A stretch of 64,000 nucleotides of DNA. It comes from Clostridium prolinivorans (lineage in GTDB: Bacteria > Bacillota > Clostridia > Clostridiales > Clostridiaceae). This document shows, piece after piece, positions 37,642 to 45,880 of this stretch (its first letter is position 1; the number at the start of each line of letters is the position of its first letter). The position numbers and the translations under genes were made by a program. The stretch is from contig NZ_RJWG01000008.1 of the NCBI RefSeq assembly GCF_004011155.1, positions 1 through 64,000 on the forward strand, written 5' to 3'. The notes under the pieces are model-generated. The model was not told the DNA's origin and made no database searches. It saw nothing but the letters and a program-made list of their open reading frames with translations.

Positions 37642-39555
37642 ATGATAGTTTTAAGTTGTAAAGATATTCATAAAAGTTATGGTATAAATGTAATTATAGA
37701 TAAAGTTACTTTTAATATAAATGAAGGAGAAAAAGTAGGTTTAATAGGAGCTAATGGTGCAGGTAAAACTACTCTTTTTAAAATTTTAGCAGGTGAACTT
37801 GAAGCAGATAGCGGAGAAATTTTTATAGATAAAAATAAAAAAATTGGCTACCTTTCTCAACACCTTTCTCTTGAAAATAACAATACCATATATGAAGAAT
37901 TATTAAAAGTATTTAAAGATTTGATAGAATTGGAAAATAGAATTAAAGAACTTGAGATAAAACTAAATGAACCTTACGATAGGTCTAAAGAAGAATATCA
38001 TAAAAAAATAATAGAACAATATACAACATTATCTGATATTTATAATAATCGTGGAGGTTACACATATAAGGGAGAAATTAGCAAAATATTAAAAGGTTTG
38101 GGGTTTAATGAAGAAGATTTTAATAAAAACATAAATATATTAAGTGGAGGTCAAAAGACAAGAGTTGCTCTTTGCAAACTTCTTCTTGAGAGTCCTGATA
38201 TACTTTTTCTTGATGAACCTACTAATCATCTTGATTTAGATGCTATTGAATGGCTAGAAGAATATCTAAAATCTTATAAAGGTACAATTATAATAATATC
38301 TCATGATAGATTTTTCTTAGACTCTATAACTACAAAAACTCTGGAAATGATAAATGGACATATAAATACTTATAATGGTAATTATACTTTCTTTGTAGAA
38401 CAGAAAAAGAAAAATTATGAAATTCAGTTAAAGGCATATTCTCTGCAGCAAGCTGAAATTAAAAGGCAAGAAGAAATAATAGAAAAATATCGTTCATTCA
38501 ACAGAGAAAAAAGCATAAAAGCGGCTGAAAGCAGAGAAAAAGCTTTAGAAAAAATGGAAAAAATAGCTCCTCCTGCTGCTATTTTAAAAGCCTCTAAAAT
38601 TAAATTTGAAACTCAGATTAAATCTGGTAATGATGTTCTTCATATTGAAAATTTGAGCAAAAGTTATGGTGATAAAAAACTTTTTTATAATTTAAATATG
38701 GATATAAAAAGAGGAGAAAAGACAGCTCTTATTGGTGAAAACGGTCGTGGAAAAACTACTCTTTTTAAAATAATAATGGATAAAGTTTCACAAGATAATG
38801 GTGTAAAAGTTCTTGGTAAAAATGTAAATATAGGTTATTACGATCAGGAACAATCAGATTTACATGAAGAAAAATCTATTTTAGATGAAGTATGGGATGA
38901 ATTTCCAGAAATGACTACAACACAAATTAGAAATGCTTTAGCTGCTTTTTTATTTACTGGAGATGATGTATTTAAAACAATCTCTACTTTAAGCGGCGGA
39001 GAAAAATGTAGAATAAATCTTTTAAAGCTTATGCTTTCAAAATCAAATTTTCTTCTTTTAGATGAACCTACAAATCATCTTGATATAATATCGCGTGAAG
39101 CTTTAGAGGATGCTATTTTAAATTATGATGGAACAGTTCTTGTAATATCTCATGACAGATATTTCTTAAATAAAGTTGTGAATAAAATATATGAACTTAA
39201 GGAAGATGGTATTAAAGAATATCTTGGTAATTATAACTATTTTATAGAGAAAAAGAAAAATCCATTAAGATATGAAGAAGAATCTATTAATGAAGGAAAA
39301 ACTAAAACTCAAATTCAAGAAGAGAGGAAAAAGAAAAGAGAATTAGAAAAGCAGCTTAAAGAAAAGCAGCTTAAAATAAAAGAAATTGAAATTTCTATTG
39401 AAAATAATGAAAATAAACTTTTAAAGCTTCAAGAAAAACTTTGTCTTGAAGAAGTATATTCTAATCCTAAAAAAAGTGAAGAAATAAATAAGGAAATACT
39501 TTCTATAGAAAATTCGTTAAAAATACTTTATTCAAAATGGGAAGAATTAATATAA
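37642..39555 (+). CDS. ABC-F family ATPase (Uup/YdiF-like)
   Basis: 637 residues, two ABC cassettes and no membrane helix. Walker A motifs are GANGAGKTTLFK (near 37) and GENGRGKTTLFK (near 370). The signatures LSGGQKTRVAL and LSGGEKCRINL and both DEPTNHLD Walker B boxes are intact. The inter-cassette linker (about 250-320) is the charged ribosome-contacting arm, and the C-terminal ~90 residues are coiled coil (KKRELEKQLKEKQLKIKEIE). ABC-F proteins act on the ribosome; whether this is a housekeeping or an antibiotic-protection member is not visible. AGGAAGGTG precedes the start. Confidence 0.93.
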   Translation: MIVLSCKDIHKSYGINVIIDKVTFNINEGEKVGLIGANGAGKTTLFKILAGELEADSGEIFIDKNKKIGYLSQHLSLENNNTIYEELLKVFKDLIELENRIKELEIKLNEPYDRSKEEYHKKIIEQYTTLSDIYNNRGGYTYKGEISKILKGLGFNEEDFNKNINILSGGQKTRVALCKLLLESPDILFLDEPTNHLDLDAIEWLEEYLKSYKGTIIIISHDRFFLDSITTKTLEMINGHINTYNGNYTFFVEQKKKNYEIQLKAYSLQQAEIKRQEEIIEKYRSFNREKSIKAAESREKALEKMEKIAPPAAILKASKIKFETQIKSGNDVLHIENLSKSYGDKKLFYNLNMDIKRGEKTALIGENGRGKTTLFKIIMDKVSQDNGVKVLGKNVNIGYYDQEQSDLHEEKSILDEVWDEFPEMTTTQIRNALAAFLFTGDDVFKTISTLSGGEKCRINLLKLMLSKSNFLLLDEPTNHLDIISREALEDAILNYDGTVLVISHDRYFLNKVVNKIYELKEDGIKEYLGNYNYFIEKKKNPLRYEEESINEGKTKTQIQEERKKKRELEKQLKEKQLKIKEIEISIENNENKLLKLQEKLCLEEVYSNPKKSEEINKEILSIENSLKILYSKWEELI

Positions 39556-39561
39556 GTTTAG

Positions 39562-39602
39562 AAAGGCCTTTGTAAACTATTTTATATTTTACAAAGGCCT
39601 TT
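39562..39602. terminator. Bidirectional terminator
   Basis: AAAGGCCTTTGTAAA (39562-39576) and TTTACAAAGGCCTTT (39588-39602) form a perfect 15-bp stem between converging genes. Confidence 0.92.
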
Positions 39603-39607
39603 TATTT

Positions 39608-40282
39608 TTAAAAAATTATATAATATAATAGAGGTATAAATATAGCTGGGAGCATGTTTGCTACCTTTATCTTATATGTTCCAAGCATATTAAGTCCAAG
39701 ACCCATAATTAAAATACTTCCTACTGCGGAAACTTCTACTATAATGTACTCTAGAAGCCACCCTTGAAGAAAAGATGCTGTTAAAGTTATAATCCCTTGA
39801 TATATAAATACAGTAATTGCTGAAAAAACTACTCCTATTCCTAAAGTAGATGTAAACATTATTGATGATATTCCATCTAATATAGCCTTTGTAAAAAGAA
39901 TACTATAATCCCCTTTAAGTCCACTATTTAATGAACCAACTATAGACATAGCACCTACACAAAACACCAAGCTTGCAGTTACAAATCCTTCTGAAATCTT
40001 TCCCCCTTTTCCTTTAAATTTAGCTTCTATATTATCTCCTAAATTTTTAAGAGCTTTATCTATATCTATAAATTCTCCAATAAGTGTACCTAAGATTAAT
40101 GAACATATTATTAAAATCATGTTTTTAGACTTAATTGCTCCATTAATTCCAATTACTAAAACACATAAAGCTAAAGCTTTCATTATACTCTCATTAATTT
40201 TTTTAGGTATTCCCCCTTTTAATAAAAAGCCTATTAAACTCCCTATAATAATAGCTAATGTGTTAACTACTGTCCCTAACAA
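39608..40282 (-). CDS. DUF554 family membrane protein
   Basis: About 224 residues. The best start is TTG at 40282, six bases after AAAGGAGG; an in-frame GTG at 40300 lies before that site and would encode the ribosome binding site itself. Six or seven helices, with the family start LGTVVNTLAIIIGSLIGFLLKGGIPKK and the central FVTASLVFCVGAMSIVGSLNSG typical of DUF554 (YqgA-like). Function unknown. It is followed by the bidirectional terminator and lies downstream of gerKC in the same direction, 73 bp away. Confidence 0.88.
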   Translation of the reverse strand: MLGTVVNTLAIIIGSLIGFLLKGGIPKKINESIMKALALCVLVIGINGAIKSKNMILIICSLILGTLIGEFIDIDKALKNLGDNIEAKFKGKGGKISEGFVTASLVFCVGAMSIVGSLNSGLKGDYSILFTKAILDGISSIMFTSTLGIGVVFSAITVFIYQGIITLTASFLQGWLLEYIIVEVSAVGSILIMGLGLNMLGTYKIKVANMLPAIFIPLLYYIIF

Positions 40283-40355
40283 ATTTATGCCTCCTTTCAC
40301 AATTAACTATTATTATAACTTGCATATCATTATTTTTAAATACATATTTATAAAA

Positions 40356-41465
40356 TTAATTCCAAAAATCTTGAGTATCTGGTGAACCTTCAAGATTTTC
40401 GTTAACTATAATTTCAAGTTCTGTAATACCTATAACATTATCAATTTTTACTTTAGGATACTTTCTTTCAAACATTTCTTGTACTTGAAATATATCTAAA
40501 TTTTCATCTTTATATTTTTTAAACACTCTCATACAAGCTTTTTTTATATTATCTTCAGATTTTTTCTTAAGTTCAATTATAGTTTTATCATTTAAAAATG
40601 CATTCTTTTGAATTTCTTCTATATTAGTTTTTACTTCTATATCTTTTATTAATTTTACTCTTTTCCCATCATATTCTATGTAGGTTTTAGTATTATTTTT
40701 TAATATATTAAGGGATATAAATTTATCCTTATTATTAGGATTACTTACCTCAAGGCTTCCTGTTTTTAAAGTATTCATTAAAAAATTATAGCCTTCACCA
40801 TCTACTCTAGGAAGAACTGTTTCAAATTTGTCATTTTTAATTATTGCTCCACCTAATATCTCCATTCTTTGATCTAATTGATCTTTTTTTATTCCAATAA
40901 GAGTAACAACTTCTGTTTTACTCCCAATAAGTCTCAAATTTAAATAGTCATTAAGAGAAAGTCTTACAGATCTAGTAGAAGCTCCTTCATTACTAATAAG
41001 ATCTTTTAAAAGAATACCTAAATATTCTTCTTCTGAAACACCTAAATTCAATAAATTTTCAGGACTTTCTTCTGTCATTACTAAATATGGTCTTATTATA
41101 AACTCTTGATTTCTATCAAAAATATCAATCCAATTATCTATACCTTCTTTTGCTGCCCTAATTGTAAACATAACTATTTTATTTTGAGTATAATTAAGCT
41201 TATAGCTTGTTGCTAAATTTATATCTCTAAGAGCTTCATAAGCTGTTTTTCCAGTACCTTGAATTAATATTCTCTGCCCTTTTTCAGATCCTGAGCTTGA
41301 ACTTCTAAAAGGCTTAAATGCCTCAACATAAATTATAGGTCTTTTATCTTTGTCTATATCTATTATAACTGAAGTTACAAACAAAATTTTATTTATATCA
41401 CTATAACTAAAACAACCAGAAAAAAATAGGCTCATTATAATTATTAAGCTAACTATTTTTTTCAT
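40356..41465 (-). CDS. gerKC: Spore germination lipoprotein, GerC family
   Basis: About 369 residues from ATG 41465, preceded by GAAGGTGA. The lipoprotein signal KKIVSLIIIMSLFFSGC has a lipobox (FFSGC). The mature part has the Ger(x)C layout, for example DINKILFVTSVIIDIDKD at the start and a C-terminal WKKYKDENLD-like region (here VFKKYKDENLDIFQVQEMF). Together with the A and B subunits it forms a germinant receptor in the spore inner membrane. It overlaps gerKA by 17 bp. Confidence 0.9.
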   Translation of the reverse strand: MKKIVSLIIIMSLFFSGCFSYSDINKILFVTSVIIDIDKDKRPIIYVEAFKPFRSSSSGSEKGQRILIQGTGKTAYEALRDINLATSYKLNYTQNKIVMFTIRAAKEGIDNWIDIFDRNQEFIIRPYLVMTEESPENLLNLGVSEEEYLGILLKDLISNEGASTRSVRLSLNDYLNLRLIGSKTEVVTLIGIKKDQLDQRMEILGGAIIKNDKFETVLPRVDGEGYNFLMNTLKTGSLEVSNPNNKDKFISLNILKNNTKTYIEYDGKRVKLIKDIEVKTNIEEIQKNAFLNDKTIIELKKKSEDNIKKACMRVFKKYKDENLDIFQVQEMFERKYPKVKIDNVIGITELEIIVNENLEGSPDTQDFWN

Positions 41466-42873
41466 CTTTTTCACCTTCATCAAAAATATTATTACTCATA
41501 TTTCTTAAATAATTGGTAGTTATAATATCTTTATGTTTATATTTTCTAAGTGTTCCAACGGGGAATAAATAAGGATATCCGCAAGTATTTAATCCTGCAA
41601 GATGTGATACAAAAATACAAAAACCTATATAAAAACCTGGAAGTCCTAAAATTGAAGAAAATAATATTATTACAAGATTCCAAATAGCTATAGCTGTATA
41701 TACTTTAGGAACTAAAAAAGAACAAATAGAACTTACTGCTACTATTATAAGTGTTGTTTGAGATGCAAGTCCAGAACCTACAGTAGCATCACCTAATATA
41801 AGAGCTCCAACTAAACTCATAGTCAATCCAATAGGTTGAGGTAGTCTAATACCTGCCTCTCTTGAAAGCTGAAAAAAGAAATTCATAAGAAGAACTTCTA
41901 TTACAGTTGGAAACGGTACTCCTGCTCTTGAAATTGCAAGCCTGAAAGTAAACATATAAGGTATTAAAGAAAAATGATGCGTTACAACTGCAATATAAAA
42001 TCCTGTAAGAAAAGTTGCAAGCCAAAAAGCTATCCATCTAAGTATTCTTGTAAAATTTGAAAAGAAAATATTTGAATAATAATCGTCTCCTGTTTGAAAA
42101 TTTTCAATAAAAAAATATGGAGCTACAGCAACAAAAGGGGTTCCATCAAGCAATATAGCTATTCTTCCTTCACATAACTTAGAAGCTATTACATCAGGCT
42201 TTTCTGTATATCCTATAGTATCAAAAGCAGTATTTTTACATTTTAATTTTTCTTCTATATAGTTAATATCTAATACAGCCTCAGTTTTAATGCTTTTAAT
42301 CTGATTTCTTATATATTCAATAAGTTTTTCAGGTGCTGATTTTTCTATATACGCTATAACGACCAATGTATTTGTTTTATCTCCAACTATCATATTTTCA
42401 AATTTTAAATTTGAGTCTTTTATTCTTCTTCTAATAAGTGATAAATTATCATTTAATACTTCATTAAATCCTTCTCTAGAACCTTTTATCTGAGTCTCCG
42501 TTGGTGGTGTTGTTATAGCTCTTTTAGTAAATCCTTTTGCATCACAATATAAAATTTCTTTAATAAAGCTAAATATTAAAATAACATCACCTGAAAGCAA
42601 ATGAAGCAAAAGATCATCCTTAGTTTTTACAACTTCTAATGAACTTACAGATAAGATCCCCTTTTTTATATCAAGTATATTACCTATATTGTTTCTATAC
42701 TTTGAAAGCGGGAATATAATAAATTCACTTATAAACTTTGAATCACACATACTATCTATATATATTACATTTATAATGCCCCTATCTGTAATTATTTCTC
42801 TATATTTTATATCAAAACTACTTTTAAATATATCTTTTATATATAAAAGTACATTTTCATTCATTACACTCAC
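41449..42873 (-). CDS. gerKA: Spore germination receptor subunit A (GerA family)
   Basis: 474 residues. A hydrophilic N-terminal half with SREGFNEVLNDNLSLIRRRIKDSNLKFE, then the membrane region with the family motif LCEGRIAILLDGTPFVAVAP and about five helices (280-440), including PIGLTMSLVGALILGDATVGSG. It is divergent from the GerB-type gene, the arrangement described for gerK in Clostridium perfringens, hence the symbols. Expression in the forespore is expected, but I cannot point to a clean sigma-G promoter in the 88-bp spacer. Confidence 0.92.
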   Translation of the reverse strand: MSVMNENVLLYIKDIFKSSFDIKYREIITDRGIINVIYIDSMCDSKFISEFIIFPLSKYRNNIGNILDIKKGILSVSSLEVVKTKDDLLLHLLSGDVILIFSFIKEILYCDAKGFTKRAITTPPTETQIKGSREGFNEVLNDNLSLIRRRIKDSNLKFENMIVGDKTNTLVVIAYIEKSAPEKLIEYIRNQIKSIKTEAVLDINYIEEKLKCKNTAFDTIGYTEKPDVIASKLCEGRIAILLDGTPFVAVAPYFFIENFQTGDDYYSNIFFSNFTRILRWIAFWLATFLTGFYIAVVTHHFSLIPYMFTFRLAISRAGVPFPTVIEVLLMNFFFQLSREAGIRLPQPIGLTMSLVGALILGDATVGSGLASQTTLIIVAVSSICSFLVPKVYTAIAIWNLVIILFSSILGLPGFYIGFCIFVSHLAGLNTCGYPYLFPVGTLRKYKHKDIITTNYLRNMSNNIFDEGEKDEKNS

Positions 42874-42961
42874 CCAATTTATTATTTGCTTTTTTATAGA
42901 TTAATATCCCTAATTTTAGTCAAAAATAAAAATATAATTTTTTATTAAGGAGTGTTCGTTT

Positions 42962-44038
42962 TTGGATAAATTTACATCAAAACATTTAATATTTTTAATT
43001 TTAGGAACCACTATAGTGTCTTTAAAAACTTACCCCACTGTTTTTATGAAAAATGGTGGAAGAGATAGCTGGATTGCAATAATAATATCTTCAATACTAA
43101 TTCTTATATATTTTATTTATATAATTAAAATCTGCCAAAAGACTAATACATATAGTCTTTATAAAATATACTGCAGTGCTTTAGGAAAAATTTTAGGTAC
43201 TATTTTTATTTTTTTATTTATAATATCACTTTTTATAACTTTAATAGAATGCTCTTCTATTGAAGCTAATTCTATGCATACAAATATGCTTTTAAATACA
43301 CCTCAATGGTTTTTGCTTATTTTTTTTATAGTTCCAGCTATATATACTGTAAAAAAAGGAAAAGTAGCCGTAATTACTGTATCTTGTATAGGATTAATTT
43401 TTATAATGATAGCAGGAATAAATTTAGCTATTCTTTCAGCAAAATATAAAAATTATAGATATCTGTTTCCAATTTTTAAAGATGGAATAACAACTAACTT
43501 TATTATTTCAATATTAAAGTCTTTAGGATTGTACGGTTCTATTTCTATAACTCTTCCTTATCTTTGTGAAATTAAAAATAAAAAAACTATTATAAAAGAC
43601 AGTCTAATAGGACTTTTTATAGTTATTCAAATGCAAATTATATCAGTTACAGGAGTTATTATGACTTTTGGAATAAATAGATCCAATTTAATATCTTATC
43701 CTAAATTAATTCAAACTCAGCGTATAAGTATTTTAGATTTTCTTGAAATGGGAGAACTTTTTGTAATGCTTCAAATGGTAGGAGGATGGTTTATAAAATA
43801 TATTCTTACTTTTTTTGCTATATTTTTACTTTTAAAAGAACTAAATATAAATAATAAATATATACACTATTTTATAAGTATATTAGTTTTTATATTTGCA
43901 TATTGGGTTTCCTCTAATTTATTCAGGCTATTTAGACTTTTAGAATATTATTCATATTTTTCTTTAATAAGCCTTATTATAATTCCTTTTATAATATTTA
44001 CAATTCATTATTTAAAAAACAAAAATTCTTTAACATAA
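42962..44038 (+). CDS. gerKB: Spore germination receptor subunit B (GerB family permease)
   Basis: 358 residues, ten membrane helices, APC-like fold of the GerAB family. The start is TTG at 42962, six or so bases after AAGGAGTG. Typical features are FTSKHLIFLILGTTIVSLKTYPTVF-like start (read in parts), GRDSWIAIIISSI and LYGSISITLPYLCEI. It is transcribed away from gerKA-gerKC. In GerA-type receptors the B subunit is thought to bind the germinant. Confidence 0.9.
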   Translation: MDKFTSKHLIFLILGTTIVSLKTYPTVFMKNGGRDSWIAIIISSILILIYFIYIIKICQKTNTYSLYKIYCSALGKILGTIFIFLFIISLFITLIECSSIEANSMHTNMLLNTPQWFLLIFFIVPAIYTVKKGKVAVITVSCIGLIFIMIAGINLAILSAKYKNYRYLFPIFKDGITTNFIISILKSLGLYGSISITLPYLCEIKNKKTIIKDSLIGLFIVIQMQIISVTGVIMTFGINRSNLISYPKLIQTQRISILDFLEMGELFVMLQMVGGWFIKYILTFFAIFLLLKELNINNKYIHYFISILVFIFAYWVSSNLFRLFRLLEYYSYFSLISLIIIPFIIFTIHYLKNKNSLT

Positions 44039-44073
44039 ATTTAAAATAATTTTATGTATAATTTAAAATACTA

Positions 44074-44101
44074 TTGTTTTTTTTTTTATATATGCTATAA
44101 T
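44074..44101 (+). promoter_or_regulatory. Promoter of the zinc-ribbon gene
   Basis: TTGTTT, 16 bp, TATAAT with an extended TGC before the -10 box. Transcription would start near 44108, giving a leader of about 118 nt before the ATG. Confidence 0.7.
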
Positions 44102-44159
44102 AATAATCGAGAAGTATCTCAATTATATATTCGGGTCAATTTTTCAAGGAACTCTTATC

Positions 44160-44216
44160 CCCTTTAATCATAAAAGGGAAGTTACCAAGAACAATTAGTC
44201 CCTATGATTAAGGAGG
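44160..44216 (+). promoter_or_regulatory. Leader with two mutually exclusive hairpins before the zinc-ribbon gene
   Basis: Structure 1: CCCTTT (44160-44165) with AAAGGG (44173-44178). Structure 2: TTAATCATA (44164-44172) with TATGATTAA (44203-44211), extended by GGGA (44176-44179) with TCCC (44199-44202). They share bases and cannot coexist. Structure 2 ends at the first base of the AGGAGG ribosome binding site (44211-44216). It matches no riboswitch class I know. Confidence 0.55.
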
Positions 44217-44225
44217 ATTTTTATA

Positions 44226-44396
44226 ATGTCAGACAAGAACATCGTATGCAAAGATTGCGGAAAAGAATTTATATTTACTGAAGGTGAACAAGCTTTCTAT
44301 AAAGAAAAAGGATTTGAAAATGATCCAGTTAGATGCCCAGAATGCAGAAAAGCTAGAAAAGTTCAAAAGAACAGCCAAAGAGAAAGAAGATATTAA
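44226..44396 (+). CDS. Small zinc-ribbon protein (zf-trcl type)
   Basis: 56 residues. Two CxxC pairs, CKDCGKEF at the start and CPECRKARK later, enclose FTEGEQAFYKEKGFENDPVR; a basic tail ends in QRERRY. This is the pattern of small clostridial zinc-ribbon proteins (Pfam zf-trcl). It probably binds nucleic acid or the ribosome, judged only from size and charge. It has a strong promoter, AGGAGG nine bases before ATG, a structured leader and its own terminator, so it is a single-gene, probably highly expressed unit. Confidence 0.9.
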   Translation: MSDKNIVCKDCGKEFIFTEGEQAFYKEKGFENDPVRCPECRKARKVQKNSQRERRY

Positions 44397-44425
44397 AAAA
44401 AGAGAGGTTATTCCTCTCTTTTTTT
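44395..44425 (+). terminator. Terminator after the zinc-ribbon gene
   Basis: AAAAAAAGAGAGG and CCTCTCTTTTTTT form a 13-bp stem with a 5-nt loop. It can also serve the converging ECF gene. Confidence 0.92.
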
Positions 44426-44429
44426 AATT

Positions 44430-44990
44430 TTAAATTTTATCTTTTATTCCTGATTTAGAAAGTGCTATATAAAGAGGAAGTGCAATAACTATTCCTATTA
44501 TTGCTTGTGCTATATTAGTTGGAACATCTTTTAATGATATTATTAAACTTTCAGTAAACGCTTTTTTTTCTGGATTTAAAAAAGTTAATATAATAGCTCC
44601 TGAAAAATAATAAGCTGCTATCATCCAAATACCACCTATAATAAAGGCTAAAATATTATTCCATATATTTTCTCCTTTGTAGTTACCTCTATAAGCAATT
44701 TCTGCAGTAATATAAGCCATTAATGCTTTAATTACAAAAGTAAAAGGCGCCCAAGTTATATATCCTAAAGTAATATCAAAAAGAGACATTCCTATAGCTG
44801 AAGCTGCCGCTGCTTTTTTCTTTCCTAATAATAGTGCAGCTAAAAATACCATGCTATCTCCTGCATGCATTACTCCCATAAAAGTTTTTATTGGAACAAT
44901 ATAAGCTGCTACAAAAATTACAGCTGCCATTAATCCAACTTTGACAATAGCATTAACACTAAAACTATTATTCATTTCATTTCTTTCCAT
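44430..44990 (-). CDS. ECF transporter S component (substrate-binding membrane subunit)
   Basis: 186 residues, six helices. The start (GAGGAG seven bases before ATG) is followed by NAIVKVGLMAAVIFVAAYIVPIKT and the MHAGDSMVFLAALLLGKKKAAAASAIGMSL block common in the ECF_trS family (Pfam 07155). The energising EcfA/EcfT genes are not nearby, as usual for shared-module ECF systems. No vitamin riboswitch is seen upstream, so the substrate remains open. Confidence 0.88.
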   Translation of the reverse strand: MERNEMNNSFSVNAIVKVGLMAAVIFVAAYIVPIKTFMGVMHAGDSMVFLAALLLGKKKAAAASAIGMSLFDITLGYITWAPFTFVIKALMAYITAEIAYRGNYKGENIWNNILAFIIGGIWMIAAYYFSGAIILTFLNPEKKAFTESLIISLKDVPTNIAQAIIGIVIALPLYIALSKSGIKDKI

Positions 44991-45327
44991 TTAATTCTCC
45001 TCACTTCTATTGATAAATAATACCTATAAATTTAAATATGAAAATTTTTAAATTTAAAATATATATTTTAAATTTAATTTTTAAATAGCAAGCTTGCTTA
45101 TTTATAAATTAGTGCACTAATATTTATATTATAATTATATTACTGTGAGTATAATATTAAAAGTGTATGGATACTCTATGTGAATATATAAATTGATATT
45201 TTTATAATAATTTATAAAAATATAGTCAATAATAAACATTGCTAAATTATTTTTATGTAATTTAAAATTTTTATTGTTGAAATACAGTTTATTTAAAATA
45301 TAAAATAAATTAGAGGAGGAAGCCTAT
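44991..45327. promoter_or_regulatory. Divergent spacer with two palindromes
   Basis: AGCAAGCTTGCT (45087-45098) and ATTAGTGCACTAAT (45108-45121) are perfect dyads nine bases apart, between the ECF gene and the divergent small membrane-protein gene. The remainder is AT-rich. They look like operator sites; the regulator is unknown. Confidence 0.5.
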
Positions 45328-45483
45328 ATGACATTCTTACGTTGGATTGGCGGATTTATAGTTTTATTTTGGCTTATTACCCTTATATTTAAAATTGGAG
45401 GAAATATAATAAATATACTTATTATAGCATCTGCTGCAGTTTTTATTTTAGATATACTTTTTACAAAGAAAAAAGCAATATAA
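45328..45483 (+). CDS. Small lmo0937-family-like membrane protein
   Basis: 51 residues, MTFLRWIGGFIVLFWLITL at the start, then two hydrophobic helices joined by KIGGN, and a lysine-rich end TKKKAI. Size, WIGG motif and layout match the lmo0937 family (DUF5670) of stress-associated small membrane proteins. GAGGAGG stands seven bases before the ATG. It is a single-gene unit with its own strong terminator. Confidence 0.8.
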   Translation: MTFLRWIGGFIVLFWLITLIFKIGGNIINILIIASAAVFILDILFTKKKAI

Positions 45484-45572
45484 TCTTTTTAAGTAAATAT
45501 ATTATAAATAATAAATATATTTATATTTCTAAATTTATATATAATTTTAAAAACATTATTATTAAAATAAAT

Positions 45573-45613
45573 AAAAAATCATACATAAAAAATTTTTTTA
45601 TGTATGATTTTTT
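45573..45613. terminator. Terminator after the small membrane-protein gene
   Basis: AAAAAATCATACATAAAAAA (45573-45592) pairs with the following TTTTTTATGTATGATTTTTT almost without a loop. A- and T-runs at both ends make it usable in both directions. Confidence 0.85.
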
Positions 45614-45627
45614 TATTTAATAACATG

Positions 45628-45830
45628 ATTATCTCACAAAAAATCTTTTTATTAAGTATTGATCTCTGTATAATAGATTTAATAAATTTAGAAGTACTAT
45701 AAATTGTATAGTAAAAATTAATTTACAGCTTCTATAGAAAGTACTGTAAAAAGTTATTTATTACAATTTGTAATAGATAAAAATTTATATTTTGATTTTA
45801 TATTTTGATATTGTAGGTTAATCATAATAT
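45628..45830 (+). repeat. Dispersed intergenic repeat, copy B
   Basis: Three blocks are shared in order with 62344-62468: the CACAAAAA/CTTTTTATTAA block (45628-45660), a block around ATAAATTGTATA followed by TTAATTTA and AGCTT (45690-45731), and TTAATCATAATAT near the end. In the middle block TACTATA-AATTG-TATAGTA (45695-45713) is a 7-bp hairpin. The 397-bp gap between 45484 and 45880 holds nothing else but the terminator. Confidence 0.6.
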
Positions 45831-45880
45831 ATGTTTTTATTTACTTTATAATATAATATTTTCATTTACAACAAATTTTA

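Noticed and set aside
44991-45327. Vitamin riboswitch (for example FMN) before the ECF S-component gene
   Set aside because: No conserved FMN, TPP or cobalamin aptamer blocks are present; only two DNA palindromes are seen.
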